Source: Rotaria sp. Silwood1 (Eukaryota; Rotifera; Eurotatoria; Philodinida; Philodinidae). Taken from it: 64,000 nucleotides of DNA. Numbering within the stretch: position 1 is the stretch's first letter; every line of letters begins with the position of its first letter. The stretch lies in NCBI GenBank assembly GCA_905250075.1, contig CAJNOP010000080.1:735260-799259 (forward strand), in the 5' to 3' direction. Under the pieces are notes generated by a model. That model searched no databases. It saw nothing but the letters and a program-made list of their open reading frames with translations, and had not been told where the DNA came from. The position numbers and the translations under genes are program-made. This document shows positions 23,036-35,085 of the stretch, in pieces.

Positions 23036-26000
23036 ATGGAACATCAACATTATCAAACTGTTAATGAAAAGAACAATGTTGATGATAAAGAATTCGTCGT
23101 TAATTATGAAAATAATCTTGAACAATCAACTGATGATACAATTGAAGAAGGTTTGAATCATATTATAAATTTATATATGACAAAAGAAAAAAAAAAATTT
23201 TAATTTTTTTTAGATAATCATGAATTATCTAAAACACCAATTCCAGAAATAATTAATGATGAAAATGAAAATCTTGATACAAACGAATATTTAAAATCAC
23301 AAGTAATAATCTATTGAAATAGATTCAAAACAAAAAACAAAAAAATAAATAGAAAAATCTAGAAAATTAGATATTGTTTTGTTACTATAAGATAGTAAAT
23401 CAAATAAAGATATAATTTATATTTTGTGAAAATTTTACGGTTGGTTGTCAAAAAATTTCGCATTGGTATTTTTCTTTTTTGTTATTACTTGTGTTCATCA
23501 ATTAGTGTCGATTCGATGAATATATTGGATGCATATACATGCGCATGTCTACACATCTGTCTATCTATCCTATCGTTTCCCTATTTCTATATTCATTGCT
23601 GCCTTATGTCCAGCTCTTTAAACTAATCTATTGTCCTTGCTATTGGCAGTATTATTAAAAAAAGAAAGAAGAAAAACGAAGAATGTCATTCTCATTGACG
23701 AATGATAAGTAGAGAAAAATATTCTACTTCCGTTGTCTGTTTTGTTCCTCATTTAGTATTGAGATTGTTCAAAATATTGCTGATCTTCTATGTTAATCGC
23801 GTGTCATTCATTTTCCCCTCTTTCGTTGTCTTTTTTTCTTTTCTGTCTTTTTTGACGCCGCCATCGTATTGTGTTCATTGATGATGAGGACATGAACTTT
23901 TTTTTTTTTTTTAGCATATAGATTGGCGAAAAAAGAATTCATCGTCTGATTGATCCATCTCGTAGTTGACGTTGTTTCTATCTCTTTCTTTGGCACTTGC
24001 TACTCGTTACTCGCATTCAAAGTTCTATTGCTTTCGATGTGTTTCACGAAGTTTTTCTTTTTTCTTCTCTTTTTCTTTCCCATCCTTTATATTGACAGAT
24101 GGATAGGATAGTTTCCAAGCACAGAAGAAAGAGAAGGGAAGATACAGAAAGATAGAGAGAGAAAGAGAAAAGACGAAGAACAAGCCAGTGAGAAATAGAA
24201 AAGATAGGCATAAATGAGAAATGAGATTGATAGAGCGAACGAACTATATGTTTTGGCATTGAGACAGCAGTCTAGTATTACTTTCCATCCATTTTTTTTC
24301 CACTACAACGATAATAATACAAGCAGCGATATCTTGAGATTCTATGAGTCAATACAAATAAGATATGCCTTCGTTATCATCAACTAATCCTACTTCTACA
24401 ACTACGACGGGGGCAAAACCTCGTCGAAAACATCATCATCATCATCGTCATACTCAACGTCATGTGAGTTTTTTTTCTTCTTCGTCTATTTCGATTCTTT
24501 AAACTAAGAAAGTATTTTTTACTAATAAAAAAAAAGTCACTAACTTGCATGATTATTCAAATGAAATAATAAAAGAAAAACAATTGATCTATATGTAATT
24601 GAAAAATATGAATCGTTTTTGTCTGTCTTCTAGTTAAGAGTGAACACAACAAGTGTATATAGTCAACCCATCCTTCTAATTGCATGTGTTGATCGTTGTG
24701 TAGACGCGTCGACCCAAGAGTGTTCTCTCTCACTTCACCATCTATCCATCTATTGTTAAGACTAAACTATGCGACTTCTGTCTGTGTAATTCTCATAATT
24801 GCTTCATTGCTTTTGTTTGCTTTTTTTTTGACCAGACATGATTATAATTTTTGAGAAAAATGATAGACACATATATATGTTGAGGTAGAAGTTTATGTGG
24901 CATGAGGAACAGAACAAAATGTCATCAATGCTATTAACGATTCAAGGCTGTTAGGAGTTCGATAATAGTAAATGGGAAAAAAAATCCGATAAAAGAAGAC
25001 TAAGAATATGTATTTACTTAAGGGTAAACACCTGCTTCCTCTCTTTATTATACAGGTTGATGAAAATGTTCCTCAACAACAATCGTCATCGTCTGTAATG
25101 GTTACAACTTCTGACGATAATAGATCATTATCGATGACAACATCAGCATTAACAACAACAACAACCACCACCAACACAACAACAAAAGCTGATGACAGAG
25201 CATCACCATTAAGTCATCATACTCTCCGTAAGATAGAAAACAATAGTTAGCAAATAAACTATCAGCTAACAGTTTTTTTTTTGTCATCATCATGATTATA
25301 TAAGTACTCAAATATTACGATTATTCCAAATGTTAGATAACCTTAAGAAAAGAAAAAAAAAACCGATCATTCTAGTTTCTTTAAATATAAATATACTCAT
25401 TAGTATTTCATTTTCCCAAGAGAGAACAATAAAAAAAAATAATTTGATTATCAATCTAATCATTAACATGCATCATTTGCCTTTTTTTTTTCTTTTTTTT
25501 TTCTTAATCTCAGGTGAAAATCAACATATATCTGATCGTTCATCTCCTGTCAATGGTCCCGGTCTAGCTAAACCTATATCAATGACATCATCTTTAAAAG
25601 AACAATATGAACATCAACAAAATCGAACATTATCTACATCTAATCCTGTTGGAAAAAAACGTGTTGATGCTGCATTAGAAAAAAATATTGAAACAATAGT
25701 TACACAAGTTCGTCGTACAACAACAAAACCATCACAATTAACACAGAATGATCTACAATTATTTGATAGTACAACATCAACTAATAATATTAAAAATGGT
25801 CATCAATCACGTGAAACAACACCACTTACAACAAATACAATACATAAACAATCATCATCATCATCACGTGAAATGACACCTGATTCTATAAATACAGATT
25901 CAGCTAATGAAGATCAACAACAAACAATACGAAATGGACATAATTATCATCGTTCTATTCATCATCCATCATCGAATATTGATTTAACTTCACCATCTAT

Positions 26001-29000
26001 TCCATCTTATGGACAACAACCATGGCCTCCTACTGTTTATCCATTTGCTCATCAACATCCTGGACTTTATTTACCTTATCTATCAACACCATCAGCAACA
26101 ACATCAACACCAACCAATGGTTTGCCACCATTCTATCCTTCATATGATCCATTATTTATTGAACAACATTATGGTCCACAAGGATTATCTGCTTTTTATA
26201 ATCATCAACAACAACAACAACAACAACAAGCTCGACTTTTACAAGAACATTCAACAGTGTCAGGTACGACAAATAATGCACCTTTATTTAGAGAATCACA
26301 ATCATTAACTGATGTATTTAATAATTCAATAAATAATACAAAACTTTCAAATCGTATTAATCCACGTTTAAATAATTTAAATGAACAACAACAACAAATG
26401 ATACTATCACATCTCTATCTTAATCAAATAACTTCACTTCCATTTGTAACATTATATGAAAACTCAGCATCATCACCATCACGTCAATTCCGAACTAATG
26501 GAGATAGTGGTGAGAATGTGATAATTAATCGTTCTCAATGTTGTTGTTTATATGTGTCTTGATAATTTCTATATGATTGTTTTTGTCTGTATTCATTCTT
26601 TCTTTTTCTTTATCTAAATTATTTAGATCATATCTCGTCAACATTAACAACTCCAACAAAAGAACGTGGTGAACATTCACCTGTTGGTAGTGGTGAATCA
26701 ATAAAATCATCAGATTCAATATCAATTGGACATAGAAATAAAAAATCAACATTACAAACATTTCAACATCATCATAATATAAATGGAAGTTTATCAAAAT
26801 TATCACCAGATTTATCATCGGATGGTGCTGGTACAAATGATGCTGATAGTATTATTTCATTTGAAAGTCAAAAATCAAATACAACAGCAAGTATGCCTGT
26901 ACTTGAAGATGGTTTATCAGATTCCGAAAATCTAAGTGGTGATGAACAATCAGCATCAATTAAATCAAAACCAAATGGTCGTCATCAATCTACACAAAGT
27001 GATTTTTTATATGATCAAAATCATTCATCATTAATAACATCATCACATAAACGACAATTTGCGAAATCAACAACAACAAATGGTCTTGAATCTCAAACAA
27101 AATCATTTTATATTCGTCCACCACCACCACCACCATCATCGTCATCATCAACTACTGTTCAACCTGTAACAACAACTCGTTCAACAAATGAATCAAATTC
27201 GCAACAACAAAAAATTAATAATGATGAATCTTCGAGTGGTCAAACAGGTAAGAATGATGAGTCTTGTTTTTTTTTTGTTTTTCGTTTTTTTTAATAACTA
27301 AAAGAAACAAATAAAACACCAAACTTTAGATGAAGGAAATGTTAACATAAAACCAAAACCAAAAAAGGGTTTGTTGTCGCATGTTATTTTTAATTATTAT
27401 TTTTCCCCATTTTTGCTTTAATTTTGTCGTTAGAAACAAGCATGATTTGATTTCATTTTTTTTTTGATCATTTATTATTTTTTTGAAGAAATAATAATAA
27501 AATTATATTTATTTAGATTATGATACTGATGAAGAAACAGATAAATTACTTGGTGTTGAACATCGTATGCATGCTAAAAATCAAGCTATTCGTGATGCTG
27601 TATGTTTAAATATTGATAAAATAAATTACAAAACAAAAAGAAAAAAAAAACTTATGTTGTTTCTTCTATCTAGGCTGTTTCAAGACCATCAAATAAACCT
27701 AAAACACAAGAAGGTAAATTTTTATTTTATTTTATTTAAATTAAAATCTTTTGTTTTTTCTCTATTTTACAAAAAAAAATCTGATATTAAAATTTTATTT
27801 TTTTTTCTCTTTTGTAAGTAATCGAAAAATTTGTTATTGTTATTATTGGTGTTGTTGTTGTTATTGTTGTTTGTTAATGCATGTTGTCATTCAAATAAAA
27901 ATATATTTCAAATAATAAATATTTAATAATAATGTATTTTTAGTTCTCACTCGAACCATTGTTGATCCAGAAAATTCTTCAGTACTTATTGAAGGCGTTT
28001 TATTTCGTTGTCGTTATCTTGGTTCAACACAATTACTTGCCGAAGGAAATCCTACTAAAGCATCACGTATGATGCAAGCACAAGAAGCTGTTGGACGTAT
28101 AAAAGCACCACAAGGTGAAAGTCAACCATCAGTAGAAGTTGATTTATTTATATCAACTGAAAAAATTATGGTTTTAAATACTGATTTACAAGATATTCTA
28201 ATGGATCATTCTCTAAGATCAATATCTTATATTGGTTAGTAAAGAAAATTACTTGTTTTTTTTTTGTAATAAAATAGTCATAAAGGAAGAATATTTCTGT
28301 CATTCATCTACCTAGTGGCATATTCAATAGTCCGACATCTTCCTATGAGATCTTAATCCCACTTGTATTTTATTTCTATAAATATATATATATATATATG
28401 TATATTTATCTGCATTTCCTCTCCATAACAATGTAACGAATATATATAAAGCATTAATATGGTGAAAAAACTTATAGATTATGAAGAAGACAGGAAAATC
28501 CATAAAACAAAGTTCAAGAGAGAACAGCAGAAAGGAAGGTCATATCCATCACATATATGTATGAGAGAAAGGGAAAACCCATGACATTTACAAATATGGC
28601 AGAAAAGCAAAAAAATCTATGACACACGGATTAAGAACAAGATAAAAGAAAGAAAATTTAAATATATAGGTTTAATCATCTATATAGTAAGGAAACTCTT
28701 TTGATCTCATCTGCACAAGATACTTCGTCATAACTCTTCCTTACAATTATAAACAATTGTGACTCTAGACAGAGGATTATCTAACGAAGAGTTCTTGCGT
28801 TGTTCCAAAAACATTAATTAACCATAAGAGCAGGTACATCTCTTGACGCAGTTCGCATCCTATCAGATGTTTGTGACCCAAGACAAATAGCTTTTAGTAA
28901 CTTGTTCAAGGTCATTGCATGGTTGCAAGTACTGAGATTTGTACCCAGTACTTTTTGACTAGATCTTAAACAATGTAGTCACTCAATCACGACGATTCAA

Positions 29001-31618
29001 TCATAAAGAATAGATTATACGTAGAAAAAACTGTCTTTTGATCACCAAAAAAAGATACATTTGATTGCTAAACACATTAATATGAAACGAATGGTAGAAA
29101 GTTAGTGTTTATGAGTCTCAGATGGCACGTATCTGGCAGATAATATTTTTATCTCAAAAGCTAACTGATCAGTAAGATAAAGTTAAACAATAATAATCTC
29201 ATCTGATCAATATGACCCTATTAATTCAGAACATTTATAAAGAAGGGTATGAATGTTAATTTTTTCTTCATCTGCCTACGTCGACACAATTTCTGTTTCT
29301 AGTATGTATGCTATTTAGTATCATTTTTTTTCTGACTCATCTATTTTTGTAAAAGTATAGATATTATTTCTGACATTATTCGTTATTATATTCTAGATGT
29401 ATCTTTTTTTGTGATAAAAGATATTCATAATCTTATATGTGGAGAAAGTGACTCTTCATGGTCTCCAGCAGAGTTTCAGCGTTTTGTTTATTTTTTTTTT
29501 TGTTCACTCCCCCTCCTCTGAGTGCTTGCAACATTTTATTGTTTTTTTACTCTTTTGGTATATATTTCTCTAAATCAATATAACAGAGATATTTTTCATA
29601 ACTAAATATAAATAAAATCTGAATTTCTTTTAAATAAATTTAGCTGATATTGGTGATCTTGTTGTACTAATGGCTAAACGACGTTATTTACAACATACTG
29701 ATGATAATGTTAATGGAAATGATGATACAAATGAAACAAGTACACGTCGTGTTGTATCAATTAATCAAAAAATGATTTGTCATGTTTTTGAATCTGATGA
29801 AGTGAGTTGAAATAGAAAAAATTTCAAAACTAATCATTAAAAATATCTATTAAAAAAGGCTCAATCAATAGCTCATTCCATTGGACAAGCATTTCAAGTA
29901 GCATATGTTGAATTTTTAAAAGCCAATGGTATAGATGATCCAAGTTTTACACGTGATATTGATTATCAAGAAGTACTTAATCAACAAGAAATTGGTAATG
30001 AAGAATTAGATCGATTTTCAAAAAAAGAATGTCAAAAAGAAGTAAAAAAAAGAAAAGCCAAACATTTATTTTCATTTTCTTTTTCTATTTCTAAATTTTT
30101 TTTCTTTAGGTTATCGTTCCAAAATCGAAAAATGAACCACTTGGTGTTGTTATTGTTGAAAGTGGTTGGGGTTCAATGTTACCAACAGTTGTTATCGCAA
30201 ATATGATGCCTAATGGACCAGCAGCAAGGTTTGTTGTAGAAAATAAAAAGAACTTTCTTTCATAATCAATATAAGTATATTAACTATAGAAGATAGAATT
30301 CATTGGAGAATAGTAGTGTCTTACAACGAATGTCTTCTAACTAATCAATTGCTTTTGATTTGTTTTGACGTCACATGTATTATATAGACCTAAATGACCT
30401 CTAAAACCCTGAAAAGAGTTGATACACTTAATTTATTGTTGCAATTTTACGACATTTTGTTAAATGAATGTCATGATAACAGTAAAACTGAATTTTGACT
30501 TGAAGCTCTGCATGGAGACACGCCTTAACAGAAATAGATTTTCTGTGAATGTCACTGTTCTTATTCTAAGGGACAACAATGGTAATAATGTGTCTTTTAC
30601 ATCATTAGAACTAAACTAGTTTGTTTGATGTTCTTATTTTAGGATAGATGCAAATCAAAAGATCTGAAACTATCTTCGTTAAAACCTTTCTCTATGCAAA
30701 ATTTTAAGTTGAAAGTCGAGAATTAGTTTTTTTTTTTCATCATGACATTCATTTAAAAATACTATGAAAGTATGGTATCTTCGAAGCAATACGATAAGAA
30801 TACAAGCTCTTTTCAAGTTATTAATAGTTCATCTAAATCTACATAATGTACATATTCACGATTTACTAGCTGGCAAACTTTTCTCATTAAATAGAAATGT
30901 AGATTATTATTTCAATATGTTTGTTTTATTGTTGATTAGATGTGGACATTTAAATATTGGTGATCAGATTATATCCATTAATGGAATTAGTTTAGTTGGT
31001 TTACCGTTATCTTCTTGTCAAACACAAATAAAAGTAATGAATTTATATTTTTATATTGAAAAAGAAAATAACATCAAACTTCATATTAATTTTATTTTAG
31101 AGTGTTAAACATCTTACAACTGTACGATTAGTCGTTGTTCCTTGTCCACCAGTTGTTGAAGTATTGATTCGACGACCAGATACTAAATATCAAGTAAAAA
31201 TTTTGAATAATCATTTCAAACTTTCCATAAAAAATGTTTATTATACTTTTTCTAGCTTGGTTTTAGTGTACAAAATGGCATTGTAAGATAATTTTTCATT
31301 TATATTAAATATAAATAATCGAATTTGTTTTTATTTTAGATCTGTAGTTTACTTCGTGGTGGTATTGCTGAACGAGGTGGTGTACGTGTTGGTCATCGAA
31401 TCATAGAAATTAATGGACAAAGTGTTGTAGCTACACCACATGAAAGAATAGTTAGTATGTTATCAAATTCAGTTGGTGAAGTATGTTAATTTATATTTCT
31501 ATATTTTATTTTAAATCTTTAAAATTAATTTAATTTTATGTTTTAGCTTCGAATGAAAACAATGCCAACTCAAATGTATCGTCTATTGACTGGACAAGAA
31601 AATCCGATATATATATAA
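23036..31618 (+). CDS. APBA: Mint/X11 adaptor (APBA family), two alternative first exons
   Basis: The long form uses 23036-23150, 23214-23302, 25056-25227, 25514-26509, 26627-27247, 27330-27368, 27517-27599, 27674-27713, 27944-28234, 29644-29801, 29859-30041, 30110-30228, 30940-31033, 31101-31193, 31256-31282, 31340-31480 and 31547-31618 (1,110 residues). The N-terminal 700 residues are disordered, rich in Ser/Thr/Asn/Gln, with a short poly-Gln and a poly-Pro run. A PTB domain (about 725-900) holds [33 protein letters not shown] and [22 protein letters not shown]1 has [23 protein letters not shown]2 has [20 protein letters not shown]. The C-terminus NPIYI matches the vertebrate tail that occupies PDZ1. 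Mint proteins bind APP and scaffold synaptic vesicle release and receptor trafficking. A conserved Munc18-binding region was not recognised in the N-terminal part. Confidence 0.93.
24365..24463 (+). CDS. APBA: Alternative first coding exon of APBA
   Basis: ATG 24365 opens 33 codons (MPSLSSTNP, later a His-rich HHHHHRH run) and ends at a GT donor in phase 0. The upstream two-exon start (23036-23302) also ends in phase 0, and exon 25056 begins in phase 0, so either start can splice to the common body. This would give a 1,075-residue form. A separate promoter in 23303-24364 is implied but no core element was identified. The alternative is that one of the two starts is unused. Confidence 0.55.
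28235..29643 (+). other. 1.4-kb intron within the APBA PTB domain
   Basis: This intron splits SISYI from ADIGDLV in the PTB domain. It is AT-rich with TA repeats near 28381-28400 and purine-rich patches. No open frame or repeat family was recognised. Confidence 0.5.
30229..30939 (+). other. 711-bp intron in APBA PDZ1 with inverted repeat
   Basis: The intron contains a perfect inverted repeat of 16-17 bases: TAAATGAATGTCATGAT near 30461 and its reverse complement near 30740. Flanking bases inside the pair are loosely similar. It may be the remnant of a small inverted-repeat transposon. No reading frame of interest lies inside. Confidence 0.45.
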
Positions 31619-32944
31619 AAAAAAAAGTCTTTCTTGTTGTTTATCGTTTTTTTTTCTTTTTATCGAAAAATAATACTGTTGCCATCATCATCTTTAGTAT
31701 TCGATCTCAAATCAGTTCATTGTTGTTCTTCAACTCGAAGAGTATATATGTGATATTGATTCTGTTCTCTCTATCACACACACACACAAATATATATATA
31801 TATAAATATAAATAGATGTAAGCAGAGTAATATTATTCAATATCGTATGCGTTAATTAATAATACTTTTGTTTGTATATAGATTGTTTCGTTTTTTTTTC
31901 TTTTTTTTAAACTTCTGTCGAGCAACGAAATGTGTGAACAGTGTTTGGTGTATTTATTATTCTTATTTACTGAAGTCTACTTTTCCAACAACTCAAATGG
32001 ATTATGATTGCGTCGTTCGTTCGTTTTTTTTTTATATAAATCTCTAGAACCTCACATACTCATGTTCGGCCTTCATTCTTTTTTTTGAATTGTATACCTC
32101 TTCTTTTTCGCTACTCCTCGTTTTTTTTTTTGTTATATATATATATAGTCAGAATGATGCTGATGATAAAAAGAAAGAATATAAGAGGAAAAGAAATGTT
32201 TTATTGTTGTATTAATACACAATGCATTTGTGACCAAAAGCAAAAAAAAAATTCTTTTTTTTCTCTTAAGACTATGGACATAGATTATGACGAGTATTAT
32301 AAAATAGATTGATAAGAAATAGGATGTTTCGTTTCATTCAGTGGATTGATTAGTTAGAGATTGAATTGCTTCGGTATAGGTAGGATTTTTTTTGTGTTAT
32401 TCTTAATACTTATGAAGGACGCTGTTTTTGGTATTCGATAGAAGGTCATCTTATCAAATATTTTTTTAAGGATAAATAAGAGGGACAACTAGCTTTTCGA
32501 CTTACGAAAGAATTTACTAACCTAAAAAAAGAAGAAGATTTCTTAGTGTTTGTATAAGCATTTAGAAATCTACAGAGAAAATAATAGTATGAATGAATAA
32601 AAAGCATGCACTTTTAAATGACGATTTCTACTCAATATGATATAGCTATTTGTTAAACCTACAGATTTGAACACATATTGTAAGAGATTAGACAGATTAA
32701 GAAAAAAGCTAAAATGAACATAAATACAGCTATCATTTGCTATTAAGTCTTAGAAATGCAAAATAAGTACTTTTTCATAACGAAGAATGTAACCACAGGG
32801 CATTAGATTATTTTTATTCTTATAACTAATATTAACAGCAAAACAAAAGAAAATGATATTAGCATACAACCAAAAAAAAATAGAATAAAAATCTGACTGA
32901 AAATTTAATACAATGGAAGTCTATCTACTATTTCCATATTAAAT
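31619..32944. other. Intergenic region between convergent genes
   Basis: This holds the 3' ends of APBA (plus) and the coiled-coil gene (minus). CA and TA dinucleotide repeats occur near 31771-31805. Open frames here are short and T- or A-rich and are not called. Confidence 0.55.
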
Positions 32945-33427
32945 TTAAACTGTATCAGTTCGATGATTAACATCATTATCGTTCTTTTTACTAGTAGTTG
33001 ATGGTATAAATTGCAGTGGTTTAGGATTAATTGCGATGAATGATGATGATGCATTATCTACTTGTTCAAATGTATTTAATACATCAACTAATGATTCAAT
33101 AGCTGGTTTTAGTTCAAGTGTTTCTCGAAATAATGCTTCTTTTCGTTCATAAACATATAATCGTCGAGTTCTATCATCCAGTAATGCCTGTAATTGTTGA
33201 CAATGTTGTTCAAGTAATTGATTTGATTTAGATATTTTTTTATATTCAAGATCTTTTCGATGTAATTCTTCTTTTTGTTCATTAATTGTTTGTTCTAATT
33301 CTTGATTACGTGCATATAACATTTGTAAATGATTATTTGCTTCACGTATTGTTGTACGTGTTAATCGATTTGATATCGATGAATTATCGTCTGTAGTTGT
33401 TGTACGTCGAGTCGTTCCTTCAGCCAT
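32945..33427 (-). CDS. Small coiled-coil protein, family not recognised
   Basis: A single open frame of 160 residues starting MAEGTTRR. The first 30 residues are Thr/Ser/Arg-rich. Residues from about 40 to 115 form a heptad-like coiled coil (NQELEQTINEQKEEL, LLEQHCQQLQALLDD), followed by YERKEALFRETLELKPAIE and a polar tail ending HRTDTV. A T-rich stretch and TTGCAG lie 15 bases upstream of the ATG on this strand, like the leader acceptors of other genes here. It has no predicted membrane segment or signal peptide. I do not recognise the family; a centrosomal or trafficking role would be a guess. Codon use matches neighbouring genes, so it is likely real. Confidence 0.65.
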   Translation of the reverse strand: MAEGTTRRTTTTDDNSSISNRLTRTTIREANNHLQMLYARNQELEQTINEQKEELHRKDLEYKKISKSNQLLEQHCQQLQALLDDRTRRLYVYERKEALFRETLELKPAIESLVDVLNTFEQVDNASSSFIAINPKPLQFIPSTTSKKNDNDVNHRTDTV

Positions 33428-35085
33428 CTTTTCATTACTTATCTGCAATCAAAATAACGATAAAAGTCTAGAGAATAAATGATTGAATAAAATGATCAAA
33501 TAATTTTGACTTTGAAGTTAAACGATAGAAATATAAATTCGAACATTTAGTGTTGATTTATGTCTATTATATTTGATAACGTTCTTTTCATGAACAATCA
33601 ATACGAGCTCGAACATTCTCATAATTAATCGGTTTACAGGCTTCAATACTTTTTCTATAGGTTTATTTACCAATATTATTTCTATGCATTGCTGGTGGCG
33701 CCAATGTAAATAGAAATCATTTCGGAAATGTCTGATTTAGTAAGCATGAAGATATCTTTCAGTAACCAAATACATAGAAAAATCGATTATTCTCTGGTTT
33801 TGAGAAGTAATGAGTATGTTTTTCTATTTTAATTCGTTCAATTATTAGCAAATAAAAATCTTGAAAAACCGTAATGTGTCAAACCGAGCGAACGAAAAAA
33901 AAAACTAAAAAAAAACACTCAATCAATTGATCAATCAATCAATAAAACTCTTTAAAATCAAATCAGATGTGTGATACCTTACTCGTATTTCATTTCATGT
34001 AGAAACGAACACTGATGACTTAGCATCATTCAAAAAAATAACTTACTCAATTTTCACTGAATATAGTGATGTAAGCATTCATTTGACTGGTTTCATCACA
34101 TGCTTTTTAATTACAAATCCTTAATGTTTTTTTTACTCTTCATTCCAAAGTATGTGAGTTAGATATGCTCATATTTTGTGTCTGATTGTTTTAACAAATG
34201 ACACTTAAAGCTCAATATGGATATAGATATATAAATATGTGTGACCTCCCTATGTGAATCACTTTTTTCTCTTTCTATTATTTTGTAAAATTTACAAATG
34301 AGCATCACCGATACTTGTCAAGAGTGTTGAATATGAGCTGGTTTCTTATACATAGAACTATATGTAATGGAAGTAAAAATGGCGAAAAAAAAAACTACCA
34401 TTCAGTATCAACTTCACTGATCCCATCTGTTTGCATACATACATATAAAAATAAATGCATATATACTCATACATATATACAGTGCCCTGCGGTTGGTTTT
34501 GTTCATTTAAGAGAATCTATTCAAGGTAATGACCTTCTTATGCATAGTAAAAAACTTTATTGAGAAGCTCTTTTTTGAAAATTTGTTCTTTAATCATTTC
34601 CTTATTGTACTATATAGTCAAGTCATTATTTAAATGAGGTTTCTCCTCTTCAATGAATTCTATGAATCCATATATACACATATGTATGATTTGTCTTTCA
34701 TTTTCTGTTTTTTTTTACTGACGTTACTATTATCATTGATGACGTATCATTATGTCAGTCATCATTATATTTATCAATCATTTTCAGGAATATATATAAC
34801 AGGTGAATCTTTTTTCTTTTCACGTTTTTTTTTATGTCTCTATTTCTTTCTCCTATGCTTCTCTTTTTTTGACATCGGATCTGATCGATTTTCTTCGCTT
34901 GTCGCCCTATTCATTCGTTCTTTCTCGCGAGTTTTTTTTTTTCATTCAACAATATAAAAATGTACATGCACGAATTCATTGACAGATGATGTTCTCTATT
35001 GGTTTCTTTTTTTTTCTGTTTTACATAGGCAATGAATAATATGTGATATGAATAGATAATCATGATTTGAACTAAAACAATCAAA
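33428..35085. other. Divergent promoter interval, coiled-coil gene and RIM-BP
   Basis: About 1.66 kb between two divergently transcribed genes, so it probably contains both promoters. A TA followed by CAGTGCCCTGCGGTTGG at 34478-34496 resembles one end of a Tc1/mariner element, noted in the findings. No other gene was recognised. Confidence 0.5.

Noticed and set aside
23808..24259. Minus-strand frames of 62 and 71 codons near the alternative APBA exon
   Set aside because: Lys/Arg and Ser/Phe-rich translations of simple sequence; the region is better read as promoter or intron of APBA.
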